64,000 nucleotides of DNA. Source: Pseudoalteromonas sp. SMS1. GTDB taxonomy: Bacteria > Pseudomonadota > Gammaproteobacteria > Enterobacterales > Alteromonadaceae. Position numbers and translations under genes: made by a program. The stretch is taken from assembly GCF_021530565.1 (NCBI RefSeq), contig NZ_JAKGBI010000012.1, positions 62,001 to 126,000 on the forward strand. Reading direction: 5' to 3'. Each line of letters opens with the position of its first letter. Position 1 is the first letter of the stretch. This document shows positions 42,480 through 51,849 of this stretch, piece by piece. The notes under the pieces were generated by a model. The model had not been told where the DNA came from, did not search any database, and worked only from the letters and a program-made list of their open reading frames with translations.

Positions 42480-43069
42480 CGATAATCCCTAGTTGGTGAT
42501 TTATTTGTGCCTTCTAGTTTAACACAAGTATTTTCAACACATTGTGTTGCAGGCTGACGTAAATGTTCACAAATGCTGATCATACCGTGTTTGGCATTAT
42601 ATTGTGCCTCGCTATCGGTGAGTTTTTTAGCCAGTTTATAGACTTTTTCTTGGTCCGCTGTTTTGGTGGAAAACACCAAGTAGCTAGAAGGGCCGCCACA
42701 AGCGCGGCTCCCTACCGGAATAGCCTGACACTGACTATGACTATCACAGCTTTTATCTTTGGTGATAAAATCTAAATATGCGTGTTGATTTTTAATCGTG
42801 GCTTCGTCAATAGCATCTTGGTCATATTTGGCGATGGGTTCTGCTTTAGTCACCATTTTGGCTGGTGTGGGTTTGCTCATCCCTACATCATGACGCGTTG
42901 CAGACTTGGTTTGCAGCGAGGCTGGTGCAATAGGCTTTTTGCTTGGCGTGGCTTGTTGTTGTGGTTTTTCAGGCTGCGTTTGCGATTGTGTTTGCTCTGA
43001 GCCGGCTTCTGTACTGGAACATCCTGATATTATCACTAGGCTAGCTAGTGTTAGCTTAAGTGCGTTCAT
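42476..43069 (-). CDS. Lipoprotein with the same Cys-rich domain plus a low-complexity linker
   Basis: This 197-aa protein has a lipobox (LVIISGC), a Gln/Thr/Pro/Lys-rich spacer (about 20-90) and a C-terminal domain: CDSHSQCQAIPVGSRACGGP, SSYLVFSTKTADQEKV, ISICEH, QCVENTC. It matches its downstream paralogue in all Cys positions and the GxRxCGGPSxYLV block. ATGA overlap with the second gene shows translational coupling. Confidence 0.65.
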   Translation of the reverse strand: MNALKLTLASLVIISGCSSTEAGSEQTQSQTQPEKPQQQATPSKKPIAPASLQTKSATRHDVGMSKPTPAKMVTKAEPIAKYDQDAIDEATIKNQHAYLDFITKDKSCDSHSQCQAIPVGSRACGGPSSYLVFSTKTADQEKVYKLAKKLTDSEAQYNAKHGMISICEHLRQPATQCVENTCVKLEGTNKSPTRDYR

Positions 43070-43287
43070 AATCTATCCTGTTTTTTTTACACAGTGTGCC
43101 GCGCTTTTACCTCAGATACAAGGGAAAGCGCTTAAGGGTATGCGAACAGATCTTTGACAAAATCTGCACAAATTATATTAACTTAGTACGTTGGCACTGC
43201 TCACCTTTATTGTCGCTGAATGGCGTGATGAGCAGCATATTTGTGTTGTTTCGTTCACATACCCTTTAAGATTAGAGCGCTTTTGGT

Positions 43288-44664
43288 TTACAGGCCACCT
43301 TCTGTGAGTTTTTGCGGATCAAGTAAGGTTTTAAGTGCTTGCTCACTGAGGTCGGTATTTTCGGCGGCGACTTCGATGATTGGACGCCCTTCTTTGTATG
43401 CCAGCTTGGCAATGGCTGCGGCTTTTTCATATCCGATCACCGGATTCAAGGCTGTTACTAAAATAGGGTTACGAGACAGTGCCTGTTGAATACTTTGTTC
43501 ATTAACCTTAAATGTTGCGATGGCTTTGTCAGCAACCAGACGAGAAATGTTCGCCAATAGTTCAATACTTTGCAATATGTTGTAAGCAATGACCGGCAGC
43601 ATCACATTGAGTTCAAAGTTGCCCGACTGACCCCCTACAGTAATCGTTGCATCGTTGCCAATCACTTGCGCGCTCACCATAGCGGCGGCCTCTGGGATCA
43701 CAGGGTTCACTTTACCAGGCATTATCGATGAACCAGGCTGCAGTGCTTGCAATTCAATTTCAGACAATCCTGCAAGTGGGCCCGAGTTCATCCAGCGCAG
43801 ATCGTTGGCGATTTTCATATTGGCAACCGCTAAGGTCTTAAGTTGGCCAGATAACGCAACAATGGCATCTTGAGAGCCAATGTTATAGAAGAAGTTTGGG
43901 CTCGGGTTGAATCGAATTCCCACATTGCTACTGAGGTAACCATTAAAGGTTGCGGCAAATTGTTTATCGGCATTTACGCCAGTGCCAACAGCCGTGCCTC
44001 CTTGGCCCAGTTGATAGACCTTATCAAGAGAAGCCAAGATGCCTTCGTAGGCTGAGTCCACTTGTTGTTGCCAGCTGCTCAGTGTTTGCGAAAAGGTCAC
44101 CGGCATCGCATCCATTAAATGGGTGCGCCCAGTCTTGACGTGATGGCCCACTTCTTTGCTTTTTTTCTCAATGGTTTGTGATAGGTGTTTCAGTGCCGGT
44201 AGCAACTCATAAACCGCAGAGGTTGCGCTGCTGACGTGAATGGCGGTTGGGATCACATCATTGGAGCTCTGGCCCATATTGACATCATCATTTGGGTGGA
44301 TCGAGAGGCCACTTTGTTGGCTTGCTAACGTGGCGATCACTTCATTGGCATTCATATTTGAGCTGGTGCCTGAGCCGGTTTGAAACACGTCAACAGGAAA
44401 CTGATCTAAATGCGCACCGTCAATCAAAGCCTGACACGCTGTGGTAATGGCTTTTGCTTTGTCTTTGTCTAGATGACCCAATTCTGCATTGGCTTCTGCT
44501 GCGGCTTGTTTGATGTATGCAAGCGCACGAATGAAGCTGACTGGCATGTTAAGCCCACTAACGGGGAAGTTGTTAACGGCACGTTGTGTCTGCGCTTGGT
44601 AAAGTGCGGTTTCGGGAACTTCTAAAGTGCCCATGCTATCAGATGCGGTACGGTAAGTGGTCAT
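43288..44664 (-). CDS. fumC: Fumarate hydratase, class II (iron-free)
   Basis: The 458-aa fumarase C has the superfamily signature GSSIMPGKVNP, with GSGTSSNMNANEV, GQSSNDVIPTAIH and GRTHLMDAMPVTFSQ. It hydrates fumarate to malate in the TCA cycle without an iron-sulfur cluster. It follows the small FagA-like gene by 8 bp, with GGAG before its ATG, downstream of a near-perfect Fur palindrome. It is therefore expected to be induced when iron is scarce, as in Pseudomonas fagA-fumC-sodA. Confidence 0.92.
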   Translation of the reverse strand: MTTYRTASDSMGTLEVPETALYQAQTQRAVNNFPVSGLNMPVSFIRALAYIKQAAAEANAELGHLDKDKAKAITTACQALIDGAHLDQFPVDVFQTGSGTSSNMNANEVIATLASQQSGLSIHPNDDVNMGQSSNDVIPTAIHVSSATSAVYELLPALKHLSQTIEKKSKEVGHHVKTGRTHLMDAMPVTFSQTLSSWQQQVDSAYEGILASLDKVYQLGQGGTAVGTGVNADKQFAATFNGYLSSNVGIRFNPSPNFFYNIGSQDAIVALSGQLKTLAVANMKIANDLRWMNSGPLAGLSEIELQALQPGSSIMPGKVNPVIPEAAAMVSAQVIGNDATITVGGQSGNFELNVMLPVIAYNILQSIELLANISRLVADKAIATFKVNEQSIQQALSRNPILVTALNPVIGYEKAAAIAKLAYKEGRPIIEVAAENTDLSEQALKTLLDPQKLTEGGL

Positions 44665-44672
44665 ACTGACTC

Positions 44673-45044
44673 CTAATTAAAAGGATTGAATTCGTGACTA
44701 ATGATCCGAGCTTCTCGCTCTAGGCGATAAAAAGGCGCCATAGAACGATGTTGTTTTTTATAAAATCGTTTTAATGCGAGAAGGGGCTTATGGAGTTGCT
44801 CAAAACATTGCTGCCGGAAGCTCTGATGAGTCAAAGGGTCCGCGATGTGATTAAGCAATTCAAAAAAGACACGTCGTAAATAGAGCTCTTGCAATAACAC
44901 GCAGGGCTTTCTCTCGTACCACTTGGCCAAATTAAAACCGTCCTCAATAAACTGCGCCACATAAACGGGAGCATCTAAATGAGGTCTTTGGCATTTTGTA
45001 TCTAAGCGAGGCTGAAATTGGCAAAGTACTTGAGGTGTAACCAT
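44673..45044 (-). CDS. FagA-like small protein upstream of fumC
   Basis: A 123-aa basic, helical cytoplasmic protein (YVAQFIEDGFNLAKWYERKP, LLQELYLRRVFFELLNHIAD, LHKPLLALKRFYKKQHRS). Its size, composition and position just before fumC behind a Fur box match the Fur-associated FagA of Pseudomonas, though sequence identity cannot be measured here. No Shine-Dalgarno precedes ATG 45044. A TATAAT lies only 5 bp upstream, so the transcript may start at the A of the start codon (leaderless). Function unknown. Confidence 0.6.
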   Translation of the reverse strand: MVTPQVLCQFQPRLDTKCQRPHLDAPVYVAQFIEDGFNLAKWYERKPCVLLQELYLRRVFFELLNHIADPLTHQSFRQQCFEQLHKPLLALKRFYKKQHRSMAPFYRLEREARIISHEFNPFN

Positions 45045-45053
45045 AGCGCATTA

Positions 45054-45094
45054 TATTTTAGTGTAACGATAATTATTATCATTACACTAAAATA
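45054..45094 (-). promoter_or_regulatory. 41-bp palindrome containing a Fur box, promoter of fagA-fumC
   Basis: The 20-bp arms are symmetric about the T at 45074, with one mismatch. The core GATAATTATTATCATT is a near-consensus Fur box, and the outer arms TTTTAGTGTAA / TTACACTAAAA extend the symmetry. The minus-strand TATAAT just after it (towards fagA) would be the -10 element. Iron-loaded Fur bound here should block the promoter. Confidence 0.75.
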
Positions 45095-45142
45095 GGAGAT
45101 TAGCAACCCTTGCTGACGGGATCGTATTTGCTTGGCGAGAAC

Positions 45143-45313
45143 TCAGTTATAACCGAGAATAAATTGCTCTGTGGTTTGTTCTTTCTCTTGTTCTTTGCTG
45201 CTGAGTAAGTCTGCAACCTCTTGCTGGTACGTAGGTTCTGATTCTGGTGTGTTGGACTCAGGAATATGGCCAAGACTTAAATTAGGCATATGTGTCACTT
45301 TAGAATACTTCAT
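45143..45313 (-). CDS. Small acidic protein, unknown
   Basis: A 56-aa frame from ATG 45313 with GGAGAT ten bases upstream. The sequence is acidic, Gln/Glu/Ser-rich and Thr-rich (ESNTPESEPTYQQEVADLLS, SKEQEKEQTTEQFILGYN), with no Cys and no membrane part. The stop is at 45143. It lies between the Fur palindrome and the methyltransferase gene. No family is recognised; the ribosome site and protein-like composition support it. Confidence 0.45.
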   Translation of the reverse strand: MKYSKVTHMPNLSLGHIPESNTPESEPTYQQEVADLLSSKEQEKEQTTEQFILGYN

Positions 45314-45512
45314 GGTGGTATCTCCAATTAAGGTATTTGAACGGGCTATACATAAATACTTATAGCCAATACCAAAGTTTTTTGCATACCATATACCAAA
45401 ATTTTTTTCTTTTTAATTATCAAGTTAATAATTAATTATTACCGATAAAAGTTTGCATTATTCACAGAAAGTTGCATCAATTAGGCGCGTATTTGATCAA
45501 TTTAGGTGCAAA

Positions 45513-46106
45513 ATGACAAAACCCTTCTCCCAAGCATGTGAAAACAATAAAGATCCCATATTGCAAAAACTGCGTCCGTTCTTTGCTGACGCTGCATATG
45601 TGTTGGAAATAGGCTCTGGTACAGGACAGCATGCAGTGCACTTCGCAGCATCGATGCCGTCTCTTCAGTGGCAAACTTCTGATTTGGCGCACAACCACGA
45701 TGGGATTACCTGTTGGTGTAAAGAAGCCAGCCTCAGTAATTTGAAATTGCCGCTTGTTCTGGATCTCAATATGGCGCACTGGCCCATCACGGAAGTACCT
45801 GCAATATATACTGCAAATACGTTGCACATTGTGTCGACAAGACTGGTGGCACGCTTTTTCACTGGGGTGTCGCAACACTTAGCGCCGCATGGCAAATTAG
45901 CGATCTATGGACCGTTTAATTATCACGGTCAGTTTACGTCCCAGAGTAACGCCCAGTTTGATACTTTTTTAAAAACACGAGACCCTGACAGCGGTATTAG
46001 AGATATTGAATGGATATGTGAATTGGCTGCAGCAGCAGAGCTGACATTGGTGACCGATCACGCGATGCCAGCGAATAATCGTTTATTGTTCTTTAAACGG
46101 CAGTAG
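45513..46106 (+). CDS. DUF938-family SAM-dependent methyltransferase
   Basis: This 197-aa protein has the DUF938 pattern: FSQACENNKDPILQKLRPFF near the start, motif I VLEIGSGTGQHAVHFA, WQTSDL and YTANTLHIVS, AIYGPFNYHGQF, and FDTFLKTRDPDSGIRDIEW. The start is set at ATG 45513 with AGGTG upstream, not the TTG at 45453. The substrate is unknown. It is convergent with the acyltransferase gene and overlaps its end. Confidence 0.82.
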   Translation: MTKPFSQACENNKDPILQKLRPFFADAAYVLEIGSGTGQHAVHFAASMPSLQWQTSDLAHNHDGITCWCKEASLSNLKLPLVLDLNMAHWPITEVPAIYTANTLHIVSTRLVARFFTGVSQHLAPHGKLAIYGPFNYHGQFTSQSNAQFDTFLKTRDPDSGIRDIEWICELAAAAELTLVTDHAMPANNRLLFFKRQ

Positions 46107-47243
46107 GGCTTGGCATTGTTGATAATACTGTGCCAGTTGGGCGCGTTCGGTATGGATGAACTCAGCAACCGCTTGCTTAAATAGCGGATGAACAAGGGTA
46201 TGATATGAGTGAGTATACACAGGCTCAAACCCACGTAATAGCTTATGCTCACCTTGCGCCCCTGCATCAAACCGCTGCAAGCCCTGGAAGATCGCGTACT
46301 CTATGCCCTGGTAGTAACATAATTCAAAATGTAAGTGCTCACTTTCTTCTAGTGCGCCCCAATATCTGCCATACAGTGTGTTTTCGTCTATTAAGTATAA
46401 ACTGGCGGCGATGAAGGCGCTGGGATCATGTTGATGGTTAGCCCGATAAGCGCAGCATAAGGCGGTATTGTCCGGTAAATTGGCAAACAGCAAGGTAAAA
46501 AACTGTTGGGTTAAATAACCATTATGCCCCGAACGCTTGCGATAAGTTTGGCAGTAACAAAGGTAAAACTGGGCAATTACTTCAGGCGTAATTTGCGCTT
46601 TATGTAGCCACCGGATTTGCAAGTTGCTGTGATTCACTTGGGCACGCTCTTTTTTGATCATTTTTCGCTTACGTGCTTTTAATGATACTAGAAATGCATC
46701 GAAATCGGCGTAGTTGCGGTTATGCCAGTGAAATTGGACGCCATGGCGTTTCATCAACTGCTCGGCCGGCCAGTCCTCATTGTTGTGGGGAAAATTAATA
46801 TGAAATCCAGACCAGCTATGTTGGGACGCTGCGTCGTTGAGCACTGTTAAAATATACTGATGTAGTGTGTCGGTTGGCGTTTGACACAGCAACCGAGAGC
46901 CCACAACAGGGGTAAAGGGTACTGCACTGAGCCATTTCGGGTAATACGTTATATTGTGGCGTTCATAGGCTTCCGCCCATGCCCAATCAAATACGTATTC
47001 ACCATAAGAATGGCTCTTTAGGTAGCCTGGTAAAATGGCAATCGGCCTAGCTTTACCTGTTTGATATATCACCAAATGATGAGGCTGCCATCCCGAGTGG
47101 CCACCTACCGAGCGGCTTTGCTCTAATGCATCGAGCCATTCATAACTGGTGAACAGCGCGGTGCCTGCCAATTGTTGCCAATCAGATTTAGGGACTTTCG
47201 CGACGGCATCGATAAATCGGTGCTCAAAATCATGACTTGTCAA
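46083..47243 (-). CDS. FemAB/GNAT-like acyltransferase (DUF482/PF04339 type)
   Basis: The 386-aa protein has the family's paired GNAT folds: ALFTSYEWLDALEQSRSVGG, YGEYVFDWAWAEAYERHNI, YPKWLSAVPFTPVVGSRLL, FHWHNRNYADFDAFLVSLKA, RKRKMIKKERAQV and AGAQGEHKLLRGFEPV. The start is a TTG at 47243 with GGAG seven bases upstream; no Met is available near it. It overlaps the hydrolase gene by 14 bp, so it is part of the same minus-strand operon. It probably transfers an acyl or aminoacyl group to an unknown acceptor. Confidence 0.82.
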   Translation of the reverse strand: MTSHDFEHRFIDAVAKVPKSDWQQLAGTALFTSYEWLDALEQSRSVGGHSGWQPHHLVIYQTGKARPIAILPGYLKSHSYGEYVFDWAWAEAYERHNITYYPKWLSAVPFTPVVGSRLLCQTPTDTLHQYILTVLNDAASQHSWSGFHINFPHNNEDWPAEQLMKRHGVQFHWHNRNYADFDAFLVSLKARKRKMIKKERAQVNHSNLQIRWLHKAQITPEVIAQFYLCYCQTYRKRSGHNGYLTQQFFTLLFANLPDNTALCCAYRANHQHDPSAFIAASLYLIDENTLYGRYWGALEESEHLHFELCYYQGIEYAIFQGLQRFDAGAQGEHKLLRGFEPVYTHSYHTLVHPLFKQAVAEFIHTERAQLAQYYQQCQALLPFKEQ

Positions 47244-48507
47244 TATGGGACTCCAAAAACGCCATTAGTTGCGCGCGAAGGCCTGCGTAATCTGGGTTAA
47301 AGGTGACGCGTGCCAATGGTTGGTGCATTGCTTTGTTGTTGTCATGGTGCTCGCCAAAGGTGATATTTGGGGCTGTTTTACAAACCTTAAAGGCCGCCTC
47401 GTTTTCAAAGTAACTACCGCAGTGGCGGTAACTACCGTGTCTACCGTAATAAGGGTGGTTTTGCGGTAGCAGTAAGCCTACATGTGACATATCAACGACA
47501 TTTTCTAGCTGACTGATTTGCGTCACGTTGATACGCTCGTCAACTGCCATACCATTTTGTGAGTAGAGCCGTAAATCGATAGGGGCGGTGTGGTTTTTGG
47601 CCCACCGGTTAAGTAAACGCAGCGTTGCTTGACTGTTTATGGTGGCATCAACATCACTCATGATGGTTAATATTGGCAGATCATCCGGCAGCGTCGTATC
47701 CATCATTTCAACCATCACATTATGTACCAGTGCAGCGGCAGCAAGCGGGAACGACTCATATTTGGCGAAGTCTAAATCAGCGTCTTGATCAAGCCAGTCC
47801 ATCCATGGTACCCAATCTACCCATTGTGCCATCCAACTTTTTTTATTATGTGATGCTGTCGCTGGGGCAACTAAAACCAAGGCTGTCAGGTTTTTCGGCT
47901 GAGTGTGAGCAACCTCAATGGTGGCCAGTGCTGCACCGGTTGAAAACCCCATAATCGCAAACTGCTTAAAGTCGGCGGCTGTACGGGCAATGGCATATTG
48001 CACATGTGTGTGCCAGTCTTTATTACTCACCCTTCGCAGGTCATCTGCTGCTGTGGCATGACCAGGCAGCAGCATGGAGCGCACATTGAAACCTTGTCTA
48101 TACAAGTCATTTGCAATGGCATTGAAAATGTAAGGAGAATCTGTGAGGCCGTGGATCAACAGCACGGCCTTTTCATTATTTGCCTGTCGCATCTGATAGG
48201 GGGCAAGGTGATCGACAACCCTTGTAGCATCGTGTTGCATATTCACCAAGCCAGGTAATGGGCAAGGCAGCTGAGCGCGTTTGTTGCGTGCAGAGATTAA
48301 AGCTCTGGACTTTTTGACATACTGCGCAAAGGTCAGGTTATCGCTGACTGTGATGCTCACATCGCCGAGATCATGGGCGACACGATACTCACCAGACTGT
48401 TTACCTTCAATAAATAGCTGGTGGTTAGCTGGCAGTGTTGTGCAATCTTGTGCTGTGGCCCCTGCTGCACTGACAATTGCAATTAAGCCGATGAATTTTT
48501 TGAGCAT
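47230..48507 (-). CDS. Exported alpha/beta hydrolase
   Basis: About 425 aa with a signal peptide (MLKKFIGLIAIVSAAGATA) and an alpha/beta hydrolase core: oxyanion region VLLIHGLTDSPY, nucleophile elbow IMGFSTGAALA, an acid near VDATINSQA, and a late His around DMSHVGLLL. The start at 48507 gives a standard signal peptide; 48531 is possible but would leave AGGAG only one base from ATG. It overlaps the kinase gene by about 25 bp. Probably a periplasmic esterase or lipase-like enzyme. Confidence 0.75.
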   Translation of the reverse strand: MLKKFIGLIAIVSAAGATAQDCTTLPANHQLFIEGKQSGEYRVAHDLGDVSITVSDNLTFAQYVKKSRALISARNKRAQLPCPLPGLVNMQHDATRVVDHLAPYQMRQANNEKAVLLIHGLTDSPYIFNAIANDLYRQGFNVRSMLLPGHATAADDLRRVSNKDWHTHVQYAIARTAADFKQFAIMGFSTGAALATIEVAHTQPKNLTALVLVAPATASHNKKSWMAQWVDWVPWMDWLDQDADLDFAKYESFPLAAAALVHNVMVEMMDTTLPDDLPILTIMSDVDATINSQATLRLLNRWAKNHTAPIDLRLYSQNGMAVDERINVTQISQLENVVDMSHVGLLLPQNHPYYGRHGSYRHCGSYFENEAAFKVCKTAPNITFGEHHDNNKAMHQPLARVTFNPDYAGLRAQLMAFLESHIDKS

Positions 48508-51230
48508 AATTTTGCGTAGTAATCTAAACATGCTCCTAGCTTATCGCGATCAAGGGGTTTTGCAAGGTGGCTGTTAAAGCCGATGGCAATTGCATATGCT
48601 TTATCCTCAGGCATGACATCAGCAGTTAATGCGACAATGGGTAAGCGACTTTGGTCATGCGTTTGGCGAATCGTGGAGGTGGCTTGATAACCATCTAGCA
48701 CCGGCATTTGGCAGTCCATCAACACTAAGTCAAATTGCTGTTCTTGAATACGTGCCACGGCTTGTTGGCCATTTGGGACCAATTGATAGTGCACGTTAAA
48801 TGAGTCCAACATGGATTTAATGACAATTTGGTTAACCGGGTTATCCTCCGCCACTAAAATGTTGAGTTTACTGATGCGTTCAAGATCAAATTGCGGAATC
48901 TGTGCATTGGATGCATCGCCAAACGGGCATCGTAAGTTAAAGCTAAACTGGCTTCCTGCCCCCGGTGTACTGTTGACACTCAGGGTCCCTGACATTAATT
49001 CGCACAACTCTTTGCAAATGGCCAGTCCTAACCCGGTGCCGCCATAGCGTCGCGATGTCGAACTATCTGCTTGAGAAAACGGTGCAAAAACCCGTTGTAA
49101 TTGGCTTTGCTCGATACCAATTCCAGTGTCGGTGACACTAAATTGTACGCGGTAATCTGAGGCACTTTCGACTATTTCACAATGCAGTGAAACTTGGCCT
49201 GATTCGGTGAACTTAATGGCATTGCTGCATAGATTAATAAGTATTTGTTCAATGCGTAATTCATCCCCTTTTAACCATACGGCATGCGCAACATTGGTAT
49301 GGAGTTTCCAGCTGAGGTTTTTCGCTTGTGCACTTGTGGCAAAGAGACTATCCATGCGTTTAAGTAAGTCTTGAAGGTTAAAGTTATGATGGGCTAGTTG
49401 CAGCTTATTCGACTCAATTTTTGTGATGTCGAGAATATCATTGACCAAGTGAAGCAGTGTCTTGGCGGCCATATTGATATTGTTGACGTAGCCTTGCAAG
49501 ACATCTAACGACTCTGTGGTGCGTGTCAATGAAGCAAATCCAATTACGGCATTGAGCGGCGTGCGAATTTCGTGGCTCATATTGGCAAGAAAGCGACTTT
49601 TTGCCTTATTTGCTTGTTGCGCATCTTGTAAGGCTTGGTTTAATGACTCGGTACGTTTTGCCACTAAGTGATTGAGGGCATTGTTTTGATAATTATACAG
49701 CAGCACAATAAAAGTGATTAACGCACAAATACTGAGTTGCAAGGTCAATAGCCAAATTGTTTGTTGATGATTCAGTGCACTGATGAAGCTATCTTTAATC
49801 GCCAGCGTGAGTCGCCATGTTTGGCCTGCAAATTGGATCTGTGTGTAATAATGGGTATTAGCATGGTACGGTTTTTGTGTCGTATCGTGATTGCTAAAAA
49901 AGGGGATGTCGCTGTTGCCATCAAAGAAGGCTAAGTCATAGTTGTTGGCCTGTGTGGTTTTTAATACCGAGTTCAGTAGTACATCGGTTTGTACCACACC
50001 CATGGCATATCCGGTAATGTCAGCATGGCTATCTTGCTGCCCAGAACTTGGTTGAAATACAGGTGAAAACAACACATAAGCGGATTGAGCTGGCGTCGTC
50101 TGGATTAATTTGACGACATTAGTGGCGCGGGGTTGCAAGATGATTTCAGGGTCTTCCAGCGCAGCTTTGCGATTCGCTCGCGAGTAAACATTAAACCCCA
50201 ACGAGGTGAAATTCTCCGCTTGAGGGGATACGTATTTGACGATAACGAGGGGATCGGTTGGATTCAGGGGGACTCCTTTGATTTTTACTTCATTTCGGTA
50301 AAGCTGATCAAGCGCAACTTGCATCTGTTGAAGCTGTGATTGTGCAGCTCTTTGTCCCCAAGAAAGCGCAAATAAAAAGGGGTAGCGTTGACGCTGCTGC
50401 TCGGCAACTTGTTGAAACTTGTTTGAGTCAAATTCTGGTAACGACTGCAATTTAGCAGCCATCCCTTGTACCGCTAACATACTGAGATTGACGTGGCGCA
50501 ACACTAAGTTTTCAATGATGTTGATTTCGCGCTGAGCTTCTCGTTTTGCCGCATTCAAATTGCCTAAGTTATACAAGTGGGTGGTCGCTGTGACCGACAT
50601 AAATAATATGGCACAGGTCGCAAACATAATGCGCTTGTGTTGATAGGGGCGCTGAGCAAAGACGGTTAAGTTGAGTAGCATCAATAGCAGGGGGGTAAAG
50701 ATCAAAATACCCAAACTATCACCTAACCACCATGCTATGACGTTTTGCCAGTGTTGTGAAAAGGCATACAGAGGATTAAATAGGCTCAGTGAGAGCATTC
50801 CGATATTGGCCGACACGAGATTAACCAAAATACCCACCAGTAACACATAGTAGGCAATGTACTTCCGAGAGCGCATTAACAGTGGATCACCCAGCCAGAG
50901 ACGCATTAAGTAACCACCTATCATGCCCTGCAGAACCGCGCCTGTTGCGACAATGATGACTTGTAAAACATCGGTGTAATTGTTAATCGGCGCTTGAAAG
51001 CCAAAATAGGTGGTCCAATTGAAAAGCACTGATGCGCCAAATATGGCTGGGGCAAATCGCCAACCCCAGAGGCTGCACCCAATTAACGCGATGCCAGCAG
51101 GTAACCAAATTGGCAATACTTGATTTTGAAAGGCGAATGATGTGAAGAGCTTACCAAACCCAAAATAACCCAAAGTCAGTAGGACATAGGCGGCAAAATT
51201 ATGGGCGGGTGAGCGAAATTGAACTTGCAT
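48483..51230 (-). CDS. Hybrid sensor histidine kinase (MASE1-CHASE-HisKA-HATPase-REC)
   Basis: The 915-aa protein has an N-terminal MASE1-like membrane domain (about 10-225, with PIWLPAGIALIGCSLWG), a periplasmic CHASE domain (about 235-480, PFLFALSWGQRAAQSQ, ITGYAMGVVQTDVLLN), a further helix, and HisKA with His553 (SRFLANMSHEIRTPLN). An ATPase domain (INLCSNAIKFTESGQ, TDTGIGIEQSQL, YGGTGLGLAICKELC) and a receiver (ILVAEDNPVNQ, DLVLMDCQMPVLDGYQA) follow. No separate Hpt is seen nearby. It follows the Lrp gene by 20 bp and overlaps the hydrolase gene, suggesting one operon. The stimulus is unknown. Confidence 0.88.
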   Translation of the reverse strand: MQVQFRSPAHNFAAYVLLTLGYFGFGKLFTSFAFQNQVLPIWLPAGIALIGCSLWGWRFAPAIFGASVLFNWTTYFGFQAPINNYTDVLQVIIVATGAVLQGMIGGYLMRLWLGDPLLMRSRKYIAYYVLLVGILVNLVSANIGMLSLSLFNPLYAFSQHWQNVIAWWLGDSLGILIFTPLLLMLLNLTVFAQRPYQHKRIMFATCAILFMSVTATTHLYNLGNLNAAKREAQREINIIENLVLRHVNLSMLAVQGMAAKLQSLPEFDSNKFQQVAEQQRQRYPFLFALSWGQRAAQSQLQQMQVALDQLYRNEVKIKGVPLNPTDPLVIVKYVSPQAENFTSLGFNVYSRANRKAALEDPEIILQPRATNVVKLIQTTPAQSAYVLFSPVFQPSSGQQDSHADITGYAMGVVQTDVLLNSVLKTTQANNYDLAFFDGNSDIPFFSNHDTTQKPYHANTHYYTQIQFAGQTWRLTLAIKDSFISALNHQQTIWLLTLQLSICALITFIVLLYNYQNNALNHLVAKRTESLNQALQDAQQANKAKSRFLANMSHEIRTPLNAVIGFASLTRTTESLDVLQGYVNNINMAAKTLLHLVNDILDITKIESNKLQLAHHNFNLQDLLKRMDSLFATSAQAKNLSWKLHTNVAHAVWLKGDELRIEQILINLCSNAIKFTESGQVSLHCEIVESASDYRVQFSVTDTGIGIEQSQLQRVFAPFSQADSSTSRRYGGTGLGLAICKELCELMSGTLSVNSTPGAGSQFSFNLRCPFGDASNAQIPQFDLERISKLNILVAEDNPVNQIVIKSMLDSFNVHYQLVPNGQQAVARIQEQQFDLVLMDCQMPVLDGYQATSTIRQTHDQSRLPIVALTADVMPEDKAYAIAIGFNSHLAKPLDRDKLGACLDYYAKLCSKNSSA

Positions 51231-51250
51231 GAATTAATGGCCTTTCAAGG

Positions 51251-51712
51251 TCATAACGGCACTCCACGTTTATTGAAGGTCTGCTTTAATACGATGGTTG
51301 ACTCAACCGCCGCGATATAGTCTAAATTCGCCAAACTATGCTTCACAAAGTGCTCATAGCTCGGTAAGTCAGCTGCGATAATTTCGAGCAAATAATCATG
51401 ACTACCAGAGACCACAGAGCAGCTGCGCACTTCTTTTAGTACATCCACATGTTGTTCAAAACACTCTGCAGCTTGTACAGAGTTTTTGGTGAGACGGATA
51501 AATGCATAAACTAGAACTGAATAGCCTACCGCTTGCGGTGAGATATCTGCATGATACCCCAAAATCACGCCATCTTGCTGGAGTTTTTTAACTCGTCTTA
51601 GGCACGGTGTATCGGACAAGCTGGCTTGCTCAGCCAAGGCGGCATTGCTCAAGCGCGCATTGTTTTGTAGTGCGCTTAGCAAAATACGATCTTTGTTATC
51701 GATATCAGGCAT
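51251..51712 (-). CDS. Lrp/AsnC-family regulator
   Basis: A 153-aa feast/famine regulator with an N-terminal helix-turn-helix (DNKDRILLSALQNNARLSNA, LAEQASLSDTPCLRRVKKLQ, GVILGYHADI) and an AsnC ligand-binding domain (VLKEVRSCSVVSGSHDYLLE). These sense amino acids. It is divergent from the PrnB-like/kynureninase-like genes, its most likely target and a hint that tryptophan or a related amino acid is the signal. Confidence 0.87.
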   Translation of the reverse strand: MPDIDNKDRILLSALQNNARLSNAALAEQASLSDTPCLRRVKKLQQDGVILGYHADISPQAVGYSVLVYAFIRLTKNSVQAAECFEQHVDVLKEVRSCSVVSGSHDYLLEIIAADLPSYEHFVKHSLANLDYIAAVESTIVLKQTFNKRGVPL

Positions 51713-51849
51713 ATTAGTTAAATCTGCTACTTTTAAGAATAAAAAATTGATAATCCACTCATTGAGTTTAATGATTAATCAATAATTGGCAAATATCCCT
51801 CTTGCACTTTTGTTAGTATGACAATGATGTATTTTTTAGGATTTTGACA

